From NCBI GenBank assembly GCA_905236895.1, contig CAJOQI010000052.1, positions 1 through 20,822 of the forward strand: a stretch of 20,822 nt of DNA. The letters are read 5' to 3'. This document shows positions 14,528-20,822 of this stretch, in pieces. Both the position numbers and the translations under genes were made by a program. The DNA comes from an uncultured Peptostreptococcaceae bacterium. GTDB lineage: Bacteria; Bacillota; Clostridia; Peptostreptococcales; Anaerovoracaceae. The notes beneath the pieces are model-generated. The model was not told where the DNA came from. It searched no databases and saw nothing but the letters and a program-made list of their open reading frames with translations. Position 1 is the first letter of the stretch, and each line of letters begins with the position of its first letter.

Positions 14528-14613
14528 ACACACACCCGGGGAGCCATGGCACCGGTGCCTCTTAAATGAGGTTGGCCAAGAGCGAAACCCGAGTGGAAGA
14601 GAACAACTGGAGG
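14528..14613 (+). promoter_or_regulatory. Structured 5' leader of rpsB, probable uS2 autoregulatory leader
   Basis: The untranslated stretch before rpsB is rich in secondary structure: self-complementary GGCACCGGTGCC (14548-14559), a CCTC/GAGG hairpin (14558-14561 with 14568-14571), and a conserved-looking end AACAACTGGAGG that includes the SD (14609-14613). Firmicutes rpsB genes carry a leader RNA thought to let S2 repress its own operon, and this sequence looks like one from memory of the family. A covariance-model search (cmscan against Rfam) would settle it. Confidence 0.55.
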
Positions 14614-14620
14614 AAAAGAA

Positions 14621-15430
14621 ATGTCAGTAATCTCAATGAAATCCCTGCTTGAGGCAGGCGTCCACTTTGGACATCAGACAAGAAGATGGAATCCTAAGAT
14701 GAAGCCCTATATCTTCACCGAAAGGAATAACATCTACATTATCGATCTTCAGAAGACAGTCAAGAAGATTGACGAAGCTTACGACTTCATCAGATCGGTA
14801 GCAGCAGAGGGCAAGCCCGTTCTCTTTGTTGGAACAAAGAAGCAGGCTCAGAATGCCATCAAGGAAGAAGCTATCCGTTGCGGACAGTATTATGTAAGCG
14901 AAAGATGGCTGGGCGGAATGCTCACCAATTACAAGACCATCAGCGCTCGTATCAAGAGACTCAATGACATCAATAAGATGGAAGAGGATGGCACATTCGA
15001 AAAGCTTTCCAAGAAGGAAGTTATCAAGCTTAAGGCCGAGAGAGACAAACTTGAAAAGAACCTGGGTGGAATCAAGGATATGAAGAGCATGCCCGGAGCA
15101 ATGTTCGTAGTTGACCCCAAGAAGGAAAGAATCGCCGTTAAGGAAGCAAAGATTCTGGGAATCCCCGTAGTAGGTATTGTTGATACAAACTGCGATCCGG
15201 ACGAAGTTGACTATGTAATCCCCGGTAATGACGACGCTATCAGAGCCGTAAAGCTTATAAGCGGCAAGATGGCAGACGCTATCATTGAAGGAAACGAAGG
15301 CGAAAGCTTTGATGAGGGAGACCAGAATGCAGTAGAGGCTCAGGTTGAGGCCGAAGCTGAGGCAGCCCAGGAAGTTGCTGAGGATATTGAAGAAGTAGCT
15401 GAAGCTGCTGAAGAAACAGTAGAAGAGTAA
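14621..15430 (+). CDS. rpsB: 30S ribosomal protein uS2
   Basis: uS2 is one of the last proteins added to the 30S and is needed for mRNA binding. Family signatures are [20 protein letters not shown] near the N-terminus, [25 protein letters not shown] and [18 protein letters not shown], then the [19 protein letters not shown] segment and [13 protein letters not shown]. About 40 residues after the usual domain form an acidic Ala/Glu/Val-rich tail ([18 protein letters not shown]), which extends the protein to 269 aa. SD GGAGG at 14609-14613. It is followed by tsf after 29 nt. Confidence 0.98.
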   Translation: MSVISMKSLLEAGVHFGHQTRRWNPKMKPYIFTERNNIYIIDLQKTVKKIDEAYDFIRSVAAEGKPVLFVGTKKQAQNAIKEEAIRCGQYYVSERWLGGMLTNYKTISARIKRLNDINKMEEDGTFEKLSKKEVIKLKAERDKLEKNLGGIKDMKSMPGAMFVVDPKKERIAVKEAKILGIPVVGIVDTNCDPDEVDYVIPGNDDAIRAVKLISGKMADAIIEGNEGESFDEGDQNAVEAQVEAEAEAAQEVAEDIEEVAEAAEETVEE

Positions 15431-15459
15431 TAGTTCTTGATAATATAGGAGGAACCAAA

Positions 15460-16548
15460 ATGGCTGTAACAGCTCAAATGGTAAAAGAACTGCGTGAAAT
15501 GACAGGCGCAGGCATGATGGATTGCAAGAAGGCTTTGGAAGAAGCTGATGGCAATATGGATCAGGCAGTTGAAATCCTGAGAGAAAAGGGACTTTCAAAG
15601 GCAGCCAAGAAGGCCGGAAGAATTGCGGCTATGGGTCTTGTAAGAGTAGCTCTTTCTGAAGACGGTAAGACAGCTTCCGTTGTAGAAGTAAACTCCGAAA
15701 CAGACTTCGTAGCAAAGAACGATGAATTCATCGGCTTTGTAGAAGGATTGGCCAAGCTGGCTCTGGAAGCGGAGAGCAATGATATCGATGCATTCAAGGC
15801 TATGGCTTTTGACGGTGGAACAGTTGAAGAGGCACTGATTGCAAAGATTGCAAAGATCGGTGAAAACATGTCCATCAGAAGAATCGAAAAGGTTTCCGGA
15901 GATGTTCTTGCTACATACACCCACGGCGAAGGAAATATCGGCGTTATCGTTACAGCAAAGGGCGCTGACAGCGATGACAACAAGGCAGCTCTGAAGAATA
16001 TCGCAATGCAGGTTGCCGCAATGAATCCTCAGTATGTAAGCAGAGATGAAATCTCAGATGAGGAGCTTGCTAACCTTAGAAAGATTACTCTGGAAAGCGC
16101 ACTTAACGATCCTTTCACACTTCCCAAGCCCATCTTAAATGGACTTCTTGACAAGGTTGAAGGCGTTTGGGACCAGGCAGATGTGGACATCCTTAAGGAG
16201 AAGAGAACTGACAAGAGCTTCAACTTCAACTATCTGCCAAACTTCCTTTCTGAGGAAGCCAAGGAAAAACTTGCCGGCCTGGCAATTGCCGATAAGGCTG
16301 CAATCGTAGACAACCAGATCTTCTCCGGTCTCGTTGACGGCCGTGTTAAGAAGGAACTGAAGGAAATGTGCCTGCTGGATCAGACATATGTAAGAGCTGA
16401 AGACGGTAAGCAGACTGTAGGAGAGTATCTTAAGACAGTAGACGGAAATCTGGCTCTCACAAAAGCTGTAAGATTCGAAGTAGGCGAAGGAATCGAAAAG
16501 AAGGAAGAGGACTTCGCTGCTGAGGTTGCCGCACAGCTGGCTAAATAA
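15460..16548 (+). CDS. tsf: Translation elongation factor EF-Ts, enlarged form
   Basis: EF-Ts is the nucleotide exchange factor for EF-Tu. The N-terminal UBA-like domain and the EF-Tu contact motif are typical (VKELREMTGAGMMDCKKALE and VNSETDFVAKN), as is the C-terminal GRVKKELKEMCLLDQTYV and VRFEVGEGIEKKEEDFAAEV. Length is 362 aa against about 290-305 for most Firmicutes. The extra roughly 60 residues lie between EISDEELANLRKITLESAL and the GRVKK segment (about residues 205-295), where the usual GKPE-type coiled-coil region appears to be replaced or expanded. An excellent SD (TAGGAGGA) precedes the ATG. It ends just before a terminator. Confidence 0.95.
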   Translation: MAVTAQMVKELREMTGAGMMDCKKALEEADGNMDQAVEILREKGLSKAAKKAGRIAAMGLVRVALSEDGKTASVVEVNSETDFVAKNDEFIGFVEGLAKLALEAESNDIDAFKAMAFDGGTVEEALIAKIAKIGENMSIRRIEKVSGDVLATYTHGEGNIGVIVTAKGADSDDNKAALKNIAMQVAAMNPQYVSRDEISDEELANLRKITLESALNDPFTLPKPILNGLLDKVEGVWDQADVDILKEKRTDKSFNFNYLPNFLSEEAKEKLAGLAIADKAAIVDNQIFSGLVDGRVKKELKEMCLLDQTYVRAEDGKQTVGEYLKTVDGNLALTKAVRFEVGEGIEKKEEDFAAEVAAQLAK

Positions 16549-16570
16549 GCTTTATATCAAAGGATTTAAG

Positions 16571-16597
16571 ACTGTCGCTTAGGCGGCAGTTTTTTTC
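16571..16597 (+). terminator. Intrinsic terminator after tsf
   Basis: Stem ACTGTCGC (16571-16578) with GCGGCAGT (16583-16590), one G-T wobble, loop TTAG, then seven Ts (16590-16596). This closes the rpsB-tsf unit and separates it from the barnase operon. Confidence 0.93.
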
Positions 16598-16641
16598 TGT
16601 ATTTACTGTTGGTAAATTTCAGGGATTATTCCCATGATTCC

Positions 16642-16670
16642 TTGATAGAAAGGCCTCGTTGTTGTATTAT
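16642..16670 (+). promoter_or_regulatory. Sigma-A-type promoter for the barnase operon
   Basis: TTGATA (16642-16647), 17-nt spacer, TATTAT (16665-16670). Predicted start near 16677, leaving a leader of about 25 nt before the RNase gene. Two tiny inverted repeats lie upstream (TTTAC/GTAAA at 16602-16616 and GGGA-TTAT-TCCC at 16622-16633) and might be regulator sites, but they are too short to call. Confidence 0.7.
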
Positions 16671-16698
16671 TCAAGTATAGTTTTTTGAAAGGTAAAGC

Positions 16699-16719
16699 AT
16701 GAATGAAAAGACGGATTAA
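16699..16719 (+). other. Six-codon ORF overlapping the ribonuclease start
   Basis: ATG 16699 opens MNEKTD then TAA, out of frame with the RNase ATG at 16703. The SD GAAAGG (16687-16692) is 6 nt from 16699 and 10 nt from 16703, so initiation here could compete with and lower RNase translation. No conservation data are available; chance is possible. Confidence 0.25.
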
Positions 16720-17188
16720 TAGGATAATAGCTATCCTCATAATACTGATTCTGGCCTTGGGACTGATTACGTCCTGTGGCAAGAAAAAACCTCAGCAGGA
16801 CCCTGAAAAGCCTGTTGAAGAACCTGAAGAAGAGGCCCCAATAGATAAGGATGGGTCCTATTTCTCAAAGGATGAGGTGGCCCTATATATTCATACCTAT
16901 GGAGAACTTCCAAGTAATTTCATTACCAAGAAGGAAGCCCAAAAACTGGGCTGGGCCGGCGGAAATGTGGAGAAGGTTGCTCCTGGTATGGCTATAGGGG
17001 GAGATCATTTCGGAAATTACGAGGGTCTTCTTCCGGATAAAAAAGGAAGAACTTATTACGAATGCGATATAGATACCAATGGTTATAAGGACAGGGGTTC
17101 CAGGAGAATAATATTCTCCAATGATGGGCTTATTTACTATACCCATAACCATTATAAAAGCTTTGAACTGCTTTACGGGGAGGAATAG
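16703..17188 (+). CDS. Barnase-type guanyl ribonuclease, predicted lipoprotein
   Basis: A 161-residue protein with a signal helix (residues 4-22), lipobox ITSC (Cys25) and an acidic Pro/Glu linker (about 30-48), followed by a barnase-fold domain. Clear matches to B. amyloliquefaciens barnase are LPSNFITKKEAQKLGW, NVEKVAPGMAIGGDHF, GRTYYECDI, RIIFSNDGLIYYTHNHY. Catalytic equivalents are present: K76 (barnase K27), E120 (E73), R135 (R87), H150 (H102); R83 falls in a two-residue-longer loop (YKDRGSR). Barnase R59 is replaced by Tyr106. The enzyme would cleave RNA after guanosine. Predicted location is the outer face of the membrane, tethered by lipid, not freely secreted. The barstar-containing gene follows after 2 nt. 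Confidence 0.92.
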   Translation: MKRRINRIIAILIILILALGLITSCGKKKPQQDPEKPVEEPEEEAPIDKDGSYFSKDEVALYIHTYGELPSNFITKKEAQKLGWAGGNVEKVAPGMAIGGDHFGNYEGLLPDKKGRTYYECDIDTNGYKDRGSRRIIFSNDGLIYYTHNHYKSFELLYGEE

Positions 17189-17190
17189 AA

Positions 17191-18210
17191 ATGAAATATC
17201 AGTTGGACTTAAGCAATGTTAAAACCAAAGAAGAATTCCATGAACTAATAAGAGAAATCCTCCCGGCTCCCGACTATTACGGAAACAATTTGGATGCCTT
17301 AAACGATATTCTTTGGGATCACGGCGAAGGGGATTTGGATGTGCAAGTTATAGGCATGGATAAGGTCCCTGAAGATCTTAAAGGCTATATGGAGGCTTTT
17401 AGATCCATGGCAGAGGATGTTTCGGAAGAGAATCCTACGGTCAATTTCACCTTTGGTGAAGAGGATGGTATGGAGGAGGAAAGCTTTGATGAAGAGGTTC
17501 CGGTAGCAATCTATGCCGTTCTCATGGCAGGAGGAAGAGGAAGCAGGATGGAAGGGGATATTCCCAAGCAATTCCGCATGGTAGGAGATAAACCTCTCAT
17601 CATCCATTCCCTAATGGCCATGGTGGATTCTCCATACTTCCGGAGAGTAATAATTCCTCTTCCGGAAGAGCATATTGAATTGATGGGAGAATTAATTGAG
17701 AGTTATTGCCCTGAGGCGGGTATAATAGACCTAATTGTAGGTGGAGAAGAGAGAGCGGAAACTCTGGAAAAGGCCTTGAACTATATAGAGGATACCTACG
17801 GGCTTGAGGAATGGGATATAGTCTTAACCCATGATGCCGCAAGGCCAAACCTAAGTCAAAGGATGATGAAGGAGTCCATAGAAAGCGCCTTAACCTGTGG
17901 GGCCTCTACCTGTGCGATTCAGGCTACGGATACCATAGCATATAGCACGGAAGGTGAAGTGGTAGAAGATATTATAGATAGAGACTCGATCTATAGGATT
18001 CAGACTCCCCAGACCTTCATTGCCAAGCTCTATATGGATATATGGGAACAGCTTAAGGAAGAGTATTCCTTCACAGATGTTACAGGGGTTTTCAATGTGG
18101 CGGAATTCTCTGTGGCCATAGTACAGGGAGACAGATGGAATCTCAAGATCACCTATGAGGAAGATCTTATAGTAGCGGAAGCGCTCCTAAACAATAGGGA
18201 GGAGCTCTAA
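17191..18210 (+). CDS. Fusion: N-terminal barstar domain and C-terminal IspD/TarI-type cytidylyltransferase
   Basis: Residues 1-88 form a barstar domain: PDYYGNNLDALNDI aligns with barstar at identical numbering, keeping Y29, Y30, N33, D35 and D39; W38 is Asn and the E76 position appears to be Ser72 or unclear. An acidic linker (about 89-104) joins a complete cytidylyltransferase (105-339): AGGRGSRM (R119), PKQ (K126), THDAARP (D215, R218), ATDTI (D247, T248), DRDSIYRIQTPQTF (R264) and NLKIT (K319), covering all the catalytic positions of IspD. The sequence reads as closer to ribitol-phosphate TarI in places (LAGG-type loop, DRDSIYRIQTPQTF), while other parts fit IspD, so the substrate (MEP or a polyol phosphate) is open. 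No signal peptide: cytoplasmic. SD GGGGAGG lies inside the RNase gene. Confidence 0.9.
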   Translation: MKYQLDLSNVKTKEEFHELIREILPAPDYYGNNLDALNDILWDHGEGDLDVQVIGMDKVPEDLKGYMEAFRSMAEDVSEENPTVNFTFGEEDGMEEESFDEEVPVAIYAVLMAGGRGSRMEGDIPKQFRMVGDKPLIIHSLMAMVDSPYFRRVIIPLPEEHIELMGELIESYCPEAGIIDLIVGGEERAETLEKALNYIEDTYGLEEWDIVLTHDAARPNLSQRMMKESIESALTCGASTCAIQATDTIAYSTEGEVVEDIIDRDSIYRIQTPQTFIAKLYMDIWEQLKEEYSFTDVTGVFNVAEFSVAIVQGDRWNLKITYEEDLIVAEALLNNREEL

Positions 18211-18226
18211 CAAACAAGGAGGAATA

Positions 18227-19141
18227 ATGTACGATATAGCTATAGTAGGAGCCGGTCCCGCCGGAATGACAGCAGCCATATATGGAGCAAGAGGCGGGAA
18301 AAAGGTTATCATGATAGAAAAGCTAAGCTACGGTGGGCAGATTATCAATACCCCCGAAGTTGAAAACTATCCGGGAACCAATGTGGTTTCAGGCGTTGAA
18401 CTGGCCATGAGCATGTATGACCAGGCATCAAAGCTTGGGGCAGAAATAGACTTCCAAGAGGTTACGGGAGTGGAAAAGAGAGGGGAAGGAGACTTCCTGA
18501 TAAAAACCGCCTCGGGAAAGGAAATAGGGGCAAAGTCCGTAATTCTTTCAACCGGTGTAAAGGCCAGACCCCTTGGAATCGAAAGAGAAGAAAAACTGGT
18601 GGGCTTGGGAATATCCTATTGCGCCACCTGCGACGGAGCTTTCTTTAGAGGAAAAGACGTGGTCATCATGGGTGGAGGAAATACAGCCCTTGAAGATGCA
18701 GAATATATGGCAACCATAGCGAATAAGGTTTACCTGGTCCACAGGAGGGACCAATTCAGGGGTGACGAGATTACCGTTGAAAGGCTTAGAAAGAAAGAGA
18801 ACGTGGAGCTCATATTAAACAGCCTCCCCGCAGAGCTTTTGGGAGATCCGAGACTAAGTGGAATCAAGATAAAGAATGTGGAAACGGGAGAGGAAAGAGA
18901 AATAGAGTGTAGCGCCGTTTTCGTGGCCTATGGGCATATCGCTCAGAACCAAGCCTTTGCCGATATTACGGAACTTGATTCTGCGGGATTCTTTGCTTCC
19001 GGAGAGGATTGCATGACTGGAACAAAGGGTCTCTATGTGGCGGGAGACTGCAGGGAGAAAAACAGAAGACAGCTGGTAACCGCAACTTCCGACGGTGCGG
19101 TTGCGGCAATGAATGCAATAGATTATTTGAACAGCCTTTAA
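18227..19141 (+). CDS. trxB: Thioredoxin-disulfide reductase
   Basis: A flavoprotein that reduces thioredoxin with NADPH. Visible features are the FAD Rossmann motif DIAIVGAGPAGMTAAIYGAR, the redox pair CATC (Cys132/Cys135), the NADPH site VIMGGGNTALEDAEYM with HRRDQFR, and the C-terminal FAD motif GLYVAGDCREKNRRQLVTAT. The 304-residue length is normal for the low-molecular-weight type. SD AAGGAGG precedes ATG 18227. Its place between the fusion gene and a wall-polymer transferase gives no obvious functional tie. Confidence 0.96.
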   Translation: MYDIAIVGAGPAGMTAAIYGARGGKKVIMIEKLSYGGQIINTPEVENYPGTNVVSGVELAMSMYDQASKLGAEIDFQEVTGVEKRGEGDFLIKTASGKEIGAKSVILSTGVKARPLGIEREEKLVGLGISYCATCDGAFFRGKDVVIMGGGNTALEDAEYMATIANKVYLVHRRDQFRGDEITVERLRKKENVELILNSLPAELLGDPRLSGIKIKNVETGEEREIECSAVFVAYGHIAQNQAFADITELDSAGFFASGEDCMTGTKGLYVAGDCREKNRRQLVTATSDGAVAAMNAIDYLNSL

Positions 19142-19144
19142 TTG

Positions 19145-20257
19145 ATGAAAGAGACCTTGCTAAAAACTGCGGCAGCAGGAATTAATATTCTCTATCTTCC
19201 TTTTCGCCTTAAGCCCCAGAGGAATAAGGTGACAATTATCAGCAGACAGTCCAATAAACCCTCTATGGATATTAAGGCTATCTCCGGAGAATTGGAGGGA
19301 AGAGGAATAGAGACTGCGGTTCTCTGCAAGAAAATGGACGAATCCATCAAAGGATTTGTAAAATTTCTTCCGGAGACCTTGAGGCAGATGCATCATATAG
19401 CGGAATCCAAGGTGATTCTCCTTGATGGATACTGTCTCCTTATTTCCGTGCTTCCCAAGCTGAAGAATAAGAAGGTTGTGCAGGTTTGGCATTCCCTTGC
19501 GGCCATCAAAAAATTCGGTCATCAAAATATTGGAAGACCGGGAGGAAGAGATCCTGTTCTTGCAAGGGCTCTTAAGCTTCACAGAAATTATGACGAGGTT
19601 TTGGCTCCGGGAAAGGCCATGGGCAAACTTTTTGCCGAGGCTTTTAATGTGGAGGAAGAAAGGATTAGAATCCTTGGACTTCCCAGAATAGAGATCCTCT
19701 CCAAAGGGGAGGATATAGACCTTTTCAAGGTTTACGAAAAATACCCTCAGATTGAAGGAAAGAAAATAATCCTCTACGCCCCCACATTTAGAAGGGGTAA
19801 GGGCCTGGACTTAAGGGGAATAATGGAAGCCTTTAATCTTGAAGACAAGGTTTTGGTTATTAAAAGGCATTCTGAAGATAAAGGTGTTAATTCGGCGGAT
19901 AATCCCAATATAATAATCGACAGTATATTCCCGTCGACGACATGGCTTAATATATGCGAAAAACTCATAACGGACTATTCGGCTATTTCTTTGGAAGGAG
20001 CTTTGCTGGATAAGGAATTATATATCTATCAGCCGGATGTGGAAGAATATGGGGAAGAAGTGGGACTTAATATTGACTTCAGAGAAAAAGAACTGAAGGA
20101 TTATTGCTATACTGACCCGGAAAAGCTGATGGAAGGCCTTAAAGGACCATATGATAAAGAGGTTGTAAGAGCCTTTTTAAAGGAATATATAGAGGTAGAT
20201 ACCAATAGCTGTATAAGGGCTTTGGGAGACCATATTGAGGACCTTCTAAAGGAATAG
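19145..20257 (+). CDS. CDP-glycerol glycerophosphotransferase-like protein (TagB/TagF family)
   Basis: A 370-residue GT-B-type protein of the Glyphos_transf family, which adds glycerol-phosphate or related polyol phosphates to a lipid-linked disaccharide in teichoic acid synthesis. Signatures are VQVWHSLAAIKKFG (family WHG-type active histidine, here WHSL), ILGLPRIE, IILYAPTFRRGK, and ITDYSAISLEGALLDKELYIYQP. No SD is visible; ATG 19145 follows the trxB stop by 3 nt, so it is probably coupled (a TTG at 19142 is an alternative). It may use the product of the upstream cytidylyltransferase if that enzyme is TarI-like, which is an inference. Confidence 0.85.
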   Translation: MKETLLKTAAAGINILYLPFRLKPQRNKVTIISRQSNKPSMDIKAISGELEGRGIETAVLCKKMDESIKGFVKFLPETLRQMHHIAESKVILLDGYCLLISVLPKLKNKKVVQVWHSLAAIKKFGHQNIGRPGGRDPVLARALKLHRNYDEVLAPGKAMGKLFAEAFNVEEERIRILGLPRIEILSKGEDIDLFKVYEKYPQIEGKKIILYAPTFRRGKGLDLRGIMEAFNLEDKVLVIKRHSEDKGVNSADNPNIIIDSIFPSTTWLNICEKLITDYSAISLEGALLDKELYIYQPDVEEYGEEVGLNIDFREKELKDYCYTDPEKLMEGLKGPYDKEVVRAFLKEYIEVDTNSCIRALGDHIEDLLKE

Positions 20258-20283
20258 TTGTGGTGGAATATGCACCGTGTCTA

Positions 20284-20292
20284 TGGTATACT
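20284..20292 (+). promoter_or_regulatory. Extended -10 promoter for pyrH
   Basis: TG-G-TATACT (20284-20292) is an extended -10, with no good -35 at the right distance. Predicted start near 20299 gives a short leader with the TTTGGAGG SD at 20303-20310. It lies in the 59-bp gap after the CDP-glycerol transferase gene, where no terminator is seen. Confidence 0.55.
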
Positions 20293-20298
20293 TTATAA

Positions 20299-20822
<524 letters not shown>

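Noticed and set aside
14633..15598. Long minus-strand open frame (321 codons) opposite rpsB
   Set aside because: It is antisense to two highly conserved genes, cysteine/leucine rich without family motifs, and has no SD; it is a by-product of codon bias in rpsB and tsf.

Overview
The window is a chromosomal housekeeping region of a Gram-positive anaerobe-type Bacillota, most likely class Clostridia. The evidence is gene order and sequence: ffh-rpsP-khpA-rimM-trmD, then a yggS-sepF-yggT-divIVA-lspA-rluD block, then rqcH/yicC-gmk-rpoZ and rpsB-tsf-pyrH. Shine-Dalgarno sites are purine rich (GGAGG), arginine is mostly AGA/AGG, promoters look like sigma-A, and the secreted proteins carry Gram-positive lipoboxes or signal peptides. 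A family-level placement (for example Eubacteriales Family XIII / Anaerovoracaceae-like) is only a guess.

Layout. (1) 1-7159, plus strand: a tight, often overlapping operon. It runs from the 3' end of ffh through translation and RNA-processing genes (rpsP, khpA, rimM, trmD), a membrane-anchored HlyD-like protein, a PLP-binding protein, and division/envelope genes (sepF, yggT, divIVA, lspA), to the pseudouridine synthase rluD. (2) 7160-8340: a degenerate-looking interval with two same-frame ORFs split by tandem stops, then an alpha/beta hydrolase. (3) 8398-10080, minus strand: rqcH (ribosome quality control). It converges on the hydrolase through a hairpin terminator and diverges from yicC across a 141-bp control region that holds two promoters and a palindrome. 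(4) 10222-14449: yicC, two secreted envelope proteins (a DUF348/G5 lipoprotein, and a 24-residue-repeat wall protein with a transglutaminase-like domain), then gmk and rpoZ. (5) 14459-16597: rpsB and tsf behind a strong promoter and a structured leader, closed by a terminator. (6) 16642-20257: a separately promoted operon with a barnase-type ribonuclease lipoprotein, a barstar domain fused to an IspD/TarI-type cytidylyltransferase, thioredoxin reductase, and a CDP-glycerol glycerophosphotransferase-like protein. (7) pyrH begins at 20317 and runs off the end.

Most genes are conserved core functions. The most unusual item is the barnase/barstar pair. The toxin-like RNase is predicted to be membrane tethered outside the cell. 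Its inhibitor domain has been captured as the N-terminus of a cytoplasmic nucleotidyltransferase that would normally supply MEP isoprenoid or ribitol-type wall-polymer precursors, and a wall-polymer-type transferase lies in the same operon. Both partners have changed at the same side contact of the classical barnase-barstar interface, while the core contacts are kept. Secondary points of interest are promoters overlapping terminator hairpins upstream of gmk and rpsB, the palindrome and RBS-sequestering hairpin upstream of yicC, the rqcH stop codon inside its own terminator loop, an enlarged EF-Ts, and the unexplained 7160-7494 interval.
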